From Trichosphaerium sp. ATCC 40318 (lineage: Eukaryota; Discosea; Flabellinia; Trichosidae), in NCBI GenBank assembly GCA_038496445.1, contig JALMLS010000325.1:1-64000 (forward strand): a stretch of DNA of 64,000 nt. The letters are read 5' to 3'. Each line of letters starts with the position of its first letter. The first letter of the stretch is position 1. Shown here piece after piece: positions 34,936-45,689 of the stretch. The notes beneath the pieces are model-generated. The model was not told the origin of the DNA, made no database searches, and worked only from the letters and a program-made list of their open reading frames with translations. Position numbers and translations under genes: made by a program.

Positions 34936-36348
34936 ATAAACTGAATGTTTTACCCTGTTTCTGTTACTTTTTGTGCTTCTTGTTCAAAGTGAGTAACGCT
35001 CCAGACTCTTATATTCCTTGACTTAACCCTTAAATGTACTTTATAAAATATCTTTATATCCCATGGGCGGACACACTGTTTTTGGTGAAAGTACACAATT
35101 TTTTTTGACCTATATTTTTCCATCTCTTCAAGCTAAACAGCATAATATCATACCATTTTGTCACCAATATGCAATACTATCTATTTACAAACCAAAAGTT
35201 TATACAATTGATTGGGTGGTGCGGCAGAGCATTGTCAAAAAAGTCAATTTTTACTTTTTAACACAAAATTACTTTTATAGTTCAAAGGCAGTTTACTCAT
35301 ATTTTTCAAAATCTATTATTGCCATACGTGCTAAAAGGTTTTAGTTGTACATGTAAAAACTAAACAAAGAGTTCTATTAATATACACAGCAGCATTTTAC
35401 AATTATTTTAGAGGCCCAAAAGTGATTTTGACACTCAAATTCCTCCCTTACTCCTACAGTCATTTCAATATTTAAACAAGAGCATATACAACATGTTAAG
35501 AAACTGGTATTGGATTTACACTTTTACATAGTTAAGCAGGCCCGAAAAATGAACACAAAAGTGGCTTTTTTACCATTTTGAAACATCCTCACAAACAGAT
35601 GATTAATAATTTTTTTAGTTCTTTAATGTTTATAGACGGGTACAAAGGTCTTGTAAATCACATATAGTGTGAAGGGAAAGAGTTATTTTTTAGATGGTCC
35701 ACAGTGTGCATGCAAAGTTGACACGTCGAAATTTGTAACTTTGCAAAAAAACGCTCTAGCTTGCAACCCAACCACTTTGATTACCCCTTGATATTCACAC
35801 ATATATTAGTATAGATGGTATATTTGTGGCTAACTTTATGGCATGTTTAAGTAAATATACATGAAAATATGGTGTCATTAAGTGTGTGTCCCTTCACCAG
35901 AAAAAGTGTGTCCCTTCACGGGATATTCAACTCTGTTACGTTATCTCTAAACCTTACAATGTGCTTTTTGTCGGGTTTTAAAATGACCACTGTGACTTTG
36001 ATAAAAGGCTGTTGACCTTCGCATTCTCACGAAGCAGGCACTTTCCGGTTGCCTTTAGCAAGTATTACAATGTACATTCGAAGTAGCCAAGGCAGCTATC
36101 AAACTAGGTATAGCAATCAATTGTACACATAACTCATACTATTAATTACAATGAAAATAGAATTAAAAAGTTAAATAACTCATTGTCACTCTTTGCAATT
36201 ACAAACGCCTCAACAAGTTGTTAAACACTATCATGCTAATATTACAACTCACAACAGGTTTTCCTTACATAGAGAACGCGAAAACGGTTGGCTAGGTTGT
36301 TTTTGTCAAAGATATTCATGTTTAAACAGTTCGTTACAGCGTTTAACT
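34936..36348. other. Intergenic region with inverted-repeat element
   Basis: Contains the element at 35054-35928 (separate entry). The remaining 120 bp upstream and 420 bp downstream show no gene. Confidence 0.5.
35054..35928. mobile_element. Non-autonomous element with ~45-bp terminal inverted repeats
   Basis: The left end (TATATCCCATGGGCGGACAC, 35055 on, then ACTG TTTTTGGTGAAAG) matches, in reverse complement, the right end (TATCCCGTGAAGGGACACAC, ending near 35927, then TTTTTCTGGTGAAGG). About 36 of 45 positions agree. Length is about 875 bp. Inside there is a 93-codon frame (35063-35344) with no transposase feature, so the element would depend on an enzyme made elsewhere. No clear target-site duplication was found. 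The right end also has a 16-bp direct repeat (GTGTCCCTTCACC/GTGTCCCTTCACG). Confidence 0.7.
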
Positions 36349-36727
36349 ATGTCGCTGTTTCAGTACACCCTGATTTTGTGTTGTACAGCATTTATATCAA
36401 CAGTTCTATGCTCTCAAGTACAAAAAGGAAAATATGATGTCACGTGGACAACACCAAGCACAGACGCCTATGGTACGTACTTTCTTTGGTAACAATAACG
36501 TTGAGAAGAAAAAAAATACCTTCAACGTATCTCTAACGGTTTAAAAGGATCTATGCCTATTGGTAACGGCGATATTGGCGCAAACGTTTGGGCTTTGGTA
36601 AGGGTGATGGCTAAATCATTTCTCCTTAGTATTTGTTAGTCGAATGGCACTGTATCTGTTTTATTAAGCAAAACTGACGCGTGGAGTGAAACAGGGACCC
36701 TGCAGTTAATTAAAGGTGTACACAAAT
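36349..36727 (+). pseudogene. 5' fragment of a secreted DUF5703-like (glycosidase-associated) gene
   Basis: Exon 1 (ATG 36349) gives a signal peptide, MSLFQYTLILCCTAFISTVL, then YDVTWTTPSTDAYG. After a GTACGT intron, exon 2 gives SMPIGNGDIGANVWAL; after another, exon 3 gives NGTVSVLLSKTDAWSETGTL. This SMPIGNGDIGxNVW...SKTDAWSE series matches the N-terminal DUF5703 domain found in large secreted glycoside-hydrolase-like proteins of bacteria and amoebae. The reading stops about 110 residues in, and the glutathione S-transferase gene ends 100 bp downstream on the other strand, so the rest of the protein is missing. I call it a truncated remnant. Splice sites still look intact, so loss may be recent. 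Confidence 0.7.
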
Positions 36728-36829
36728 TTAGTCTGTTAGAATGTAAGCAAGTGACTTGATGAAGTTTTAGGTGCATTGAGAGAAAAGTTAGTTATTTAAC
36801 AAGTCAAACACAACAAATCAACATGTTAT

Positions 36830-37839
36830 TTATTGAAAGTTGGCAGCGAAAGCAAAGAAATCTTCATGTGCTTTTTCGTATACAGGATCTTTCTTAATTG
36901 TCTCGAACAAAGCGCCAACTTTTGTAGGAAGAGCTACTTTGTAACCGAAGCTTGTGGCTTGTGCAAGAGAAATACACATTGTGTAATCAGCGATAGATGC
37001 AGCTTTACCAACAAGGAAGCCAGAATCTTTGAAATAGTTCTTCTCGTAAAACGCCAACTACACCAATTGTAAGAATGTTTTCAACTTCAATGTATGTAAC
37101 AAAGTTCATGTAGTATTCACGTCAAAAGAAAAAACACGTGACGGTTTTTAGAAACGAGAAAAAAAAAGGAAAATGTTGCGTGAAAAAAGTACCTCAGAAC
37201 TTAGTTTATCGGTTAGCTCTTTTACTCTCTTTGGGTCTGAGTCTCTGGCTTTGAATATTTTTGATACTATTACACTCTCAAAAGCGAGGCTGTTGCATGT
37301 ACCAAACATATCATTACGAATAGATTCGTAAACAGAGTCAATCTACAAAAGAGAAAATAAGTACAAACGTTTGTTGCAAAAAGGACATTTCTTTGGATTT
37401 TTTTTTTCAGTTTTTCAGAAAAAACGTCAACAAACGTCATGTCGAAAAAAAAAAACCGTACTGGTGCTAATGCTGCTGCATCGTTTACAGGGTATGCTGG
37501 GTTAGGATTTTTGATGCTAAAGTATCTATTCGCGTGTTATTCTTGTTTTTCTTTAAAAAAAACGTCAAAGTACCTGAGGATAGCGCTAGAGTCGCGTACT
37601 ACTACATCTCCTTCTGTTACAGCAGGTACTTGGTGTTTTGGGTTAATCTTCAAGTAAGCTTCTCCTTTGTGCTCTCCTTTGAGTAAATCTACAGGCTATA
37701 GTGACGTACTGTGTTAATAAAGGGTTTTAAAGTTGTTTTAAATAAGTACCTTGAGTGTTACGCTAATGCCAGCGGCAAGAGCTGCTACGTGAGCTACACG
37801 ACATGGAGCAGAAAGAGCGAGGTAGTGAATAGTTGCCAT
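36830..37839 (-). CDS. Glutathione S-transferase
   Basis: Starts at 37839: MATIHYLALSAPCRVAHVAA (thioredoxin-fold strand 1). The next exons give LKINPKHQVPAVTEGDVVVR and DSSAILR, the cis-Pro (QVPA) and DSSAI glutathione-binding loop. The all-helical C domain follows, with IDSVYESIRNDMFGT and the last exon LAFYEKNYFKDSGFLVGKAA, SIADYTMCISLAQA (the conserved N-capping SIAD) to AFAANFQ and stop at 36830. About five exons. GSTs conjugate glutathione to electrophiles in the cytosol. The class looks theta/zeta-like from the N-terminal motif, but this is not certain. A plus-strand frame at 37439-37657 is antisense to exon 3. Confidence 0.9.
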
Positions 37840-38729
37840 TTAGGTTTGTTGTTTGGTTGACTGAATTTATGGTCAAGTTCTGCTTGTTCCACGTGGCCGT
37901 GGAACTTTTTCTAAAAAAGGAAAGGCACCCGCGGGTATATCGGGGTCTAGTAAATCGGAGAGCTAGGAAAATACTCCGCCAGTTTGCCCGCAAATAAAAA
38001 AACTCCTCGTAGATGTCGGTGGAAAACATGGCTGGTCGTAAGCGTAAACACAAAGAAGACAATAAGCGCTTTTGTGACAGCTTTTAAGTTAATCTTTTAA
38101 TTTGTTTTTGGAAGGTACTAAACGCCACTTTCGTATTCCATAGACAAATATGGATGTGTTAAAAGAACAACTCTTGCTACTCAATGTATTACATGGCATC
38201 ACCCTTTCGATTTTTAGAAACTTCACCGAAATTGTCCATTCTCATGCCATCCCGTATATTTGCCAAAACGTTTACCGACCCTAAGCTGTGGTTTTTACGT
38301 TGTCTATTCTTGTACCATCCTTTACGTTCACCGTGTTTATTACCATCAAACCATGGCACTTAAACTGTCCATGAATTCTCAAAGGAGGTTGATGTTGCTC
38401 TATCGTAAACCTTGCTGAATGTAATGGACAGTTGCAGTGTAGATTTATGAACTAACACTACTAAGTATTAGGTGTTACTTTACATCTCTGGATTCACAGG
38501 AGATTGACGTTGTGACAGTCAGATTTTAACGTATTTTGACAGATTGTATTGCAACCCAGTTTGGTAGCCAAAAATACAACCAAAAGGAAAAACTGGAGTC
38601 CTGTTGAGGACATAACATAGGTTAATTATAGCAGCTATAGTTGCTACAAAACACAATAATGCTTATGGGGCTCTTACAAGCGCCTAGTACATATCTACAG
38701 CAAGTAAAGTACCATGTTTTTTATTTGTT
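37840..38729. other. Intergenic region with MORN-repeat relic
   Basis: Besides the minus-strand MORN remnant (38235-38385), a very short plus-strand frame at 38028 (MAGRKRKHKEDNKRF) is followed by a stop and is not called. Confidence 0.45.
38235..38385 (-). pseudogene. Relic of a MORN-type repeat gene
   Basis: The minus strand encodes FDGNKHGERKGWYKNRQRK within a frame that is soon broken. This is the same repeat (xGERKGWxKKxG) as in the intact protein at 40561-41290. No start, no flanking exons and frameshifts on both sides, so it is a remnant of a related gene. Confidence 0.7.
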
Positions 38730-40020
38730 TTACAAGTCTATACTCAAAAAATCTTGAGCCATTTCGTCATCTTTCTGTTCGTCTTTTATAATAGCGTCTA
38801 TGCTTACAATTTCATCAAAACCCCACTTCTTTTTTATAGCATCTTTATTGTTATCACGTGATATAATAAGAAATTTTATAGTCCCCCAAAATGCTCCTGC
38901 TTGAGCTTCTTTACTCATAAAACTTGTCACATCAACATAAAAACAAAACATTCCTCTTGACTACAAAACAATGTGTTAGTATATACAACAACTAGATCAT
39001 TGCTGAAAATAGAAAAATAACAAGTTAATAAATATAATCAGAAACTTTATATCACGTGACAGATGCTTGAAATGAAATACCAAGAAGTTCTTAAAAAAAA
39101 ACTGGAAAAAAATAGGAAAACCGATTTGTCGAAGGAATAGTGTTGCACCTCTGCCTCTGTTTTAAGCATTTCTTGTAAATTTTCTAACCTCGGAGAATAC
39201 GCCATAAAGAAAGTACCTTCTTTAGATAACATTAAACCAACAATAGTACATAAATCAATAACAGAATTCTTATAATAAATCAAATCAGATCCAATAATAA
39301 CATCAAAAAAATCAATCTCAAATGACTTCTTAAACATCTTAGAAGATTCCTTTGACCACTTCAAGCATGACGCCTACACTCAATCCAAAAAAAAGTATCA
39401 GCAAGACGATGTATGATAGTACAGTGTATCTCTAACCTGAGCTTTAGATGATTTGATGCCATGTTTATCGAGATTTCTTTGTGCCAACTCAACTGTTAGT
39501 TCTTCGCCGTCTGTTAATATCATACGCTTACAAATACTGTCCAAACCGCTAAAAACGCCACAAAGACCCGCTCCGCAACCAAGCTCTAGAACAGTCCTAT
39601 TTATTATTGTATCGTTAGTCCAAACGCTGTGCGGTACAACTAGTATGGTTTACTAGCGGTTTGAAGGAGGAAGAGAAAAAGACCACTTTATAAGTCGCTA
39701 TCTCCGTGTACAGATAGTAAACGTGTTATCGACGCGTAGGAACGTACTCGTTTTGAAGTAAAGCGCGTTTAGCTAATAAAAAGTAACACATCACTTCAGC
39801 GCCACTCCAGATGATCTGGCCTGTCATACATCTGTTTGTGAAGGTGCTATTCTCTATTTTATTGTATCTTTTTGAACAAAAGTAGTTAGAACTCTTAGTA
39901 CATAGCAAATTACGCATACTCTAGGGCTTCTGTAGGTGAAGCAACGAATAAGGAGTATTGTTTGTCTTCTATTGATACAATACGCTCATACGCTTCAGTA
40001 TTAGTACTATCGATCATCAT
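38730..40020 (-). CDS. METTL21/EFM-type protein methyltransferase (seven-beta-strand)
   Basis: Start at 40020 (MMIDSTNTEAYERIVSIEDK). The next exon carries CMTGQIIWSGAEVMCYFLL, the conserved G-x-x-xWxxAxxL motif of the family-16 lysine methyltransferases. Then comes NRTVLELGCGAGLCGVF, the AdoMet-binding motif I, with MILTDGEELTVELAQRNL as motif post-I. FFDVIIGSDLIYYKNSVIDL holds the DLIY-type motif (family form D-x-x-Y). Next come TFFMAYSPRLENLQEML and a C-terminal exon FCFYVDVTSFMSKEAQAG ending DFLSIDL at 38730. These enzymes methylate lysines, often on chaperones or elongation factors; the substrate here cannot be told. Five exons. Confidence 0.85.
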
Positions 40021-40560
40021 TGTGTGTTGTCGGCTATGGTACTTTATACAACAGAAAATCAAAAGTGGTCTATTTGAAAAAACTGCAACAGTTTGTGAAC
40101 AAAACGGTAGCTGACTATAACGCCTTTGTATTAGAAGCCATTTAAATGAACAATAGCTGTTGTTGAACATTATCTTTTTAACCTGCAATTCGAGGCAACT
40201 CCACGTGTGTACACCTGCTAATTCCTTGGCGCCATCATCTGTTATATATTCACAGCCGTATAAATATAGTGCGTGTTACAAAGGTTCAACACGTTATAGG
40301 AAGTTCGACTGTTAATAATCTTGAGAAATTAATGACAACGGTGTAAGTTCCGTGGCTCATGTCCAAAATCTTAGGTAAAATCCTATAGATTACAGGATAT
40401 CTGTCACGAAATTCACGGACGTAAAGAAAGAAAAAAAAGCGGATAACTACGCTCACAATCAAAACCAAAAACTTTTGTTTTACTATACAAAGATCAACTT
40501 GATCAACTTTGTTCAATTCATTTTATTTTTATGTTGTTTACAATATTAATGCCATTTTAT
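40021..40560. other. Intergenic region with LRR relic
   Basis: Contains the LRR relic at 40196-40282. A minus-strand frame at 40286-40516 has a hydrophobic start but no recognisable domain and is not called. Confidence 0.4.
40196..40282 (-). pseudogene. Relic of one F-box/LRR-family repeat
   Basis: The minus strand reads ALYLYGCEYITDDGAKELAG then VHTWSC, a clear single LRR unit of the same 21-residue family as the genes at 27.6 and 32.3 kb, with no surrounding open frame. Confidence 0.75.
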
Positions 40561-41290
40561 TTATTCTTCTGGCGGTGCACGTGCGTAAACACGTTTATCA
40601 AACTTTCCTGCAACATAAAAGTCTTGATAGACTCTTACACCATTCTCACGCATCTCCAAGAAGTGTTTTTTAAGAGTACCATTATCATCAAACTCCAAAC
40701 ACTCATACTCTCCATCTTTTATAGTAGGCATACATCTCTCTAATAAAGTGCCAGTATCCTGGCACCATTTCTGATACTGTACTGCTTTACCATTCTTATA
40801 AACACTCTCATTAACACGCTGACCTTTTGTATTCCACTCTTTACTTTCACCATGTAACAAACCATCTTCATAAAAGCAATGTATAGCAAGTTTTCCTGAT
40901 TTTTTATGCCATCCTTTTCTCTCTCCTTGTAATTTATCATTATGATAAATTGATATACTTGTCAGTAGACCTGACTCATTCCACCACTTAGATTCACCTT
41001 CTTTCTTCCCTTTTACGTATGTTATTCGGTGTACAAGCTTATTTTTACGATAATAAGTGTATTCTCCGTCTAATAATCCGTTTACGTATGTACACTTTAC
41101 ACGTGGTTCCCACGTTGTATGTGATGTTTTAGCCCATTTTATAAAACTTCCGTTTTTTTGAAATGATTCATCATATCTTGATAAAGCGGTTTCTTTACAT
41201 AGTAAAGGCCATTTTATATAGCAATCTGGTGCACCTTTGACTTGTTGTATAAGGTGTCTTATTTCAGGAGGAAAGTCAAGGATTCTAACT
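40561..41290 (-). CDS. F-box-like protein with MORN-type repeats
   Basis: The main exon (41290-40561) follows an acceptor (CTTTTTAG). It opens VRILDFPPEIRHLIQQVKGA, an F-box-like motif, then KWPLLCKETALSRYDESF. MORN-variant repeats (Pfam PF07661 type) follow: GLLDGEYTYYRKNKLV, GKKEGESKWWNESGLLTSI, DKLQGERKGWHKKSGKL, GLLHGESKEWNTKGQRV, and a last degenerate unit, ending VYARAPPEE. Such repeats pair beta-hairpins and are abundant in giant-virus and bacterial proteins. The first exon is not fixed: the frame upstream begins only with a TTG at 41418, and a candidate ATG near 41660 splices in phase but is unproven. Probably a ubiquitin-ligase adaptor; inference. Confidence 0.75.
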
Positions 41291-42431
41291 CTAAAAAGCA
41301 GAGTGAGTTGAAGACAGTGTAAACGGAAAAAATGTGAAAAAAAAAAGGTGTCTAAAAAGATTCTTTTAGAATCTATTCTACTGAAAACTATACACAGCTC
41401 TACGCTAAAAGCACGCAATAATGCTCCCGTTGAAGAGAGTTAGACTGTTTTTGAGAATCTTTTAAAAAAATGCTTAAACTCAACCGTAGTACTGTATTAC
41501 AATGAAGTATAATGCGTGACGTGTATTGACGTTGGTTTAAAGCCGCGTAGACAACTTTCAAGGGAGAATTTTGAAAAAAAAAAAGCAACTACGCAGCGAG
41601 TACAGTCTAAGTACTAAGTTTGTAGAGTTCAAAAAATACGCGCTACAATACACAAGCATATTTCAGCGAGGTAATGGCGTGCAGACTTGTAGTTTTTACC
41701 TTCCAAAACAAAAAAGTTACTTTGACGAGCGTTTTTATGAGTAATTTTAGTGTACTATGCATTTAGTAAACAATTACTCAGCTGCTGACGCAAAAAAAGC
41801 AATAATTATCTTTTTAAAGCGATTGCGCTTTTTTGGGTTTACGGTTGAAATGCGAGTACTTTCTAGTTATTGTTTTGATAGGTTATACGCAGAAAAACTG
41901 ATTTTGGTAAATGAACGTTTTGTTGGCTTTTCAAAAAAAAAGGAAAAGTGTACCCATCTGCAGTTGTTCTTTCTCGTGCTGAATCACTGAGTGCTACAGA
42001 TACTTTACGTATCGCTTTTGAGGTTGAAGAAGAAATCTTTCTGATGGCGGCCATTTGTGCTAATAAAATGTTATGGAAGGTATTGTAGAACGTTTTTGTG
42101 GCGTATAGATAGAGTTTAATACTCACTTTGTTATCCTACCGAACTGATGCGAAGTATTTTTATTCTAACTGGTTAAAAAAGCTCCTTGTACTTGTTAAAT
42201 GCGAAAAAAACATTTAAGATTACGCACGTACTAATCTTGGCGTACTGGTTTTAGTACCCCTTTTTACGCTCAAAAAAAGGATACTGAGTAGAGTGTGAGT
42301 GTTTGCGCCTTTTTAGCTGACTATCTGAAAACACTTAATCGCTGCCAGTTTAAGCCACTTTGTAAACTGGGCTGAGTCACTGCCCACTCAGCATACTACA
42401 AAACAATACTGTAATTATTATATAGCCACTG
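41291..42431. other. Intergenic region with one possible small exon
   Basis: A minus-strand stretch at about 41955-42054 encodes MAAIRKISSSTSKAIRKVSV and SDSARERTTADG ending at a GTACAC donor-like site; it looks coding, but no partner exon was found. Otherwise nothing supported. Confidence 0.35.
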
Positions 42432-43763
42432 ATGATGCTTTTGCGAATTGTGGTGTTATGTTTAGCATTTACATCCTGTCTGGCGTACCAATATGGTTAC
42501 AGCAACGAAGGAAAGAAGGTTTTGTTAACAAGTGTTCAATCCTTGACGTTACATCGCGGACAACAAACAACTGGACGTAGATCAAGCCCTGTACCACAAG
42601 TACGTTGCAATGCGCAAGCTGGCTAAAAGTAATGCGTTTTATAGCTGAAATGTGTGGGTGGAAGCGCACAACGCAGTAACAGCCAACCAGATGTAGTTCA
42701 GGTGCCTACAGATAGTCTATTGAATTATTTTAACATAAATTAGTGTTACAACAAAGGAAACAACGGCCAAGACGTTCAATGGAAATGTGACGCCGAATTA
42801 CCGTCAAACGTACTATTTACATTTTATTATTTTAGTCTACAGCGTTAATCTCATCATTTAGATAAAATTCGGACGTATTCAAGTAACTTGTGAAGGATAC
42901 GATGAACCTAACGACCCGTAAGAAGTTTTTACAGAATCTCAAAATTGGTTTTTTTCTGTACTCCTTAACGGCGTCTAGATACATACTACAAGGGTCTTGT
43001 GGTTTAGAATATAATCTAGAATATACAGGGAACCAGCGTGGAAGCAATTACGGCGGATACAGTACGTTGTTTTTACTTTAGAACAAAGTGTTTATCTTTG
43101 AACTTAGATCAAGGCTATGGCGGTTATAACTCGTATAATACGCGCTCTGGATCTAGTTGGGGTAGCCTTATAATGTTTATTGCACTAGCTGCCATTGCAT
43201 ACGGCATGTGGAACTCATGTGCAAGGGCACAGGGTGGACGCAGACCAGGATATGGTACTATTTTCTTTGCTCATTTTTAATTACCGTTGTTTACCTTATT
43301 AATGACTAGGTGGTGGTCCAACAGGCGGTGGATTCCCTGGTGGACACGGTGGACCACCTGGTGGATATGGAAATGGATACAATAGAGGATCAGGAGGGCC
43401 ATATAACTGTAAGTGATTTACAAGATAAACAAGATTTGCTTAATATTCTATAGGTAATCCGCAACCTCCAAGGCAGTATGGTCGTGGTGGTAATGGATTC
43501 TGGGGTGGTATGGCTACTGGTGGTATGTTAGGATACCTTTTGGGTGGCGGTAGACGCTATGGAGGTTATGGTGGTTATAATAGATTCGGTGGGTATGGTG
43601 GATATCGCCAAAGACCAAGTTTTGGTAGCTCGTAAGTTAACTGTTTTTTTTTTGAAATCATTTCCTCGTTGTTAAGTTAATTGTTAGATGGGGGAGCTCT
43701 GGTGGTTCTTTTGGTGGTGGTTCTAGAAGGTCTAGTGGATTTGGTGGGACTTCTAGGAGATAG
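42432..43763 (+). CDS. SARAF: SARAF (store-operated calcium entry-associated regulatory factor)
   Basis: Start MMLLRIVVLCLAFTSCLAYQ is a signal peptide. Then come KVLLTSVQSLTLHRGQQTTG, RRSSPVPQ and VRCNAQAG, closely matching the luminal start of SARAF (TMEM66). Following exons give CYNKGNNGQDVQWKCDAELP, VTCEGYDEPNDP and YILQGSCGLEYNLEYT, again family hallmarks with the cysteines kept. A single membrane span follows (SLIMFIALAAIAYGMW). The cytosolic tail is Gly/Arg/Tyr-rich, with GFWGGMATGGMLGYLLGG and ends FGGTSRR at 43763. SARAF sits in the ER membrane and damps store-operated calcium entry by acting on STIM. Eight or so exons. All main landmarks of the family are present. Confidence 0.92.
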
Positions 43764-44083
43764 CCACTTTGTTTTTAAAACGTGTAGAAAAAAAGTTAAA
43801 AAATGGAATACATGTACATTGTTCATAGTCGTCTATCTTGCTTTTTGTGGAAGTCTCCAGCTGTTTGCCTGGTAATTTTTTTGAAGTACTGTCTTACTCA
43901 TTATAACTTCAATGATTATCTATTTTTCAATATCACGTGGAGGATATTGCGGGCGTACTGATATTCCGGGTTACAGAGCGAAAAATGTTTTGCAAATTTT
44001 TTATTGATTGCACTGTATCACGTGTAGTTTTTTTGAAGATCAAGCTAACACTAGTGTAAGTAATATACTCACTACTTTCAACA
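43764..44083. other. Convergent intergenic region
   Basis: A 320-bp spacer with two CACGTG sites (near 43932 and 44018). No gene. Confidence 0.5.
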
Positions 44084-44608
44084 TCAAAGTTGACGTTGCA
44101 GCTGTTCATCAAGTTGAGCAATCTTCTTATAAATAAAATCAGTTTTTTCTTTGTTAAACACAAACCTCGTTCCAACAGTCTTTTCTGCCCAACCTTTTGC
44201 ACTTTTTTGACCGTACTCTTGTGATATCGCTGTCCAATCGCAAACCATCTCAATAAGGTCAATTACAGTCATATCATTTGCGTCTTTGTGGAATTCTGGA
44301 TGATGCCTGTTAATGGTTACGTGGTGATGAGCAGCGATACGAACACTCTCTTCAACGCCCTTTGGGTACTCGAAGGGTTCACCAGCGTGCTTACAACGAT
44401 AATATTCTGTTAACCAGATGTAAGGCGTGCGTTCAGGCTCTTTAAACTTTGATTCGTCGTGAATATCTCCTCTCTCCTTTAAATCGGCCGCGTATTCAGG
44501 TAGTACCTTCGCCATAGCGCTTAGATTGCTTCTAACGCGATTGATATGTTCCAAGGTACGTTTCTCAAAAAAAGCAATCATTTCGGGTGTAGGTGTGCTG
44601 TCTGTCAT
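44084..44608 (-). CDS. DUF5662-like protein
   Basis: A 174-residue, single-exon protein beginning MTDSTPTPEMIAFFEKRTLE. Conserved-looking polar motifs: HINRVRSNLSAMA, GDIHDESKFKEPERTPYIWL, RIAAHHHVTINRHHPEFHKD, and VIDLIEMVCDWTAISQEYG. The HD, HHH and HH-x-H sites suggest a metal-binding all-helical fold, comparable to HD-type hydrolases. The series DESKFxEPExTPYIWL...HHHxxxNRHHPE is what I recall for the DUF5662 family, found in bacteria, phages and large viruses. Intronless, consistent with (not proof of) horizontal origin. No activity is assigned. Confidence 0.7.
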   Translation of the reverse strand: MTDSTPTPEMIAFFEKRTLEHINRVRSNLSAMAKVLPEYAADLKERGDIHDESKFKEPERTPYIWLTEYYRCKHAGEPFEYPKGVEESVRIAAHHHVTINRHHPEFHKDANDMTVIDLIEMVCDWTAISQEYGQKSAKGWAEKTVGTRFVFNKEKTDFIYKKIAQLDEQLQRQL

Positions 44609-45689
44609 TCTGTAGGTTTATTCTGCTAATGACAGGCGTAATTAGTTCTATGAACGGTTTGCTGGTAAGCTAGAATGAATTTATTCAGAAAAAACTGAGT
44701 GCCTTATCGCGTGTCTTAAGATCGCGTGAGGGAAATTCTGGTCTATATTTTATCAGTTTACACTCATTTCGCAGTGTGATGCATGCCAATATGAAATAAA
44801 GCGAGGAAAAAAAACCAACTTAAAGTTTGTTGCATTTTTTTTGCGAACCGTTGTGGAATCACGTGCTAGCAGGTTTAAAGTTCGGTGTTTTAAAGTACGT
44901 ACATTATAGTTGTACATTATTTACAGATGCTTTAGGTTGTTACGTATTGTGAACGCCAGCGTGTAGTGACACATTTTCACGGATTGTTTAAAATAACATG
45001 ACTTGATGTGACTGAGTTGTGATTTGTACATTGTATTCATGTGAGGTTGTCAACGAAGGGACGTGGCGCACTACTAAGAAGTAGGAATGACCTTTTAAAG
45101 TGAATGAAACTTCTATAGATGGACAAGAGTGCGTTTAGAACGGGAAAACAAGTCAACAAGTTGAAAAGAAAAAAAAAAAGCAAGAAAAACACCTTAAAAT
45201 GCAGGCACAGATGTGACGACAAACTAGCGGGAATGACGGCTATACACTTGCGAGAATAAGGTAAAAACATTTAAAAACCTTTTATACGCTTCATCATACA
45301 CTCTACAGCGCTACAAGGCATCGAGTCACGTGAACTTTTTTTTATTTTTTGTTATTCCTCGTACGTTGGTCTCGAGCGCCTTGTTGCCTCGGTCACACAA
45401 AGTCACGCCGGAAGGGAACGAAAAACACTGATAGGTTTCAATTTCGCAAAAGTATGCTTAAAAAACACGTTCTAACCACGTGGTAGTGTCCTTTAAATCA
45501 AAAAATTTTCAAATAATGACTGACATCAAAAAAACCATCTTATTGCCTTTTCTAGGTTACTAGGAAACACTTATCGTAAAAGGATAAAAGTGGGCACAAA
45601 AGTTCTTGATATAACGTCAAGGTGAAGTCATCTGTGACATTTCAACGGATATTTTATTGTCCTCCACAGAAAATTCAACGAAGCTCATC
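44609..45689. other. Intergenic region
   Basis: About 1.1 kb without a supported gene. The minus frame at 45037-45270 is low-complexity. CACGTG sites occur near 44860, 45326 and 45477. Confidence 0.45.

Noticed and set aside
35063-35344. 93-codon frame inside the inverted-repeat element as a transposase
   Set aside because: No catalytic DDE-like pattern or family likeness; too short.
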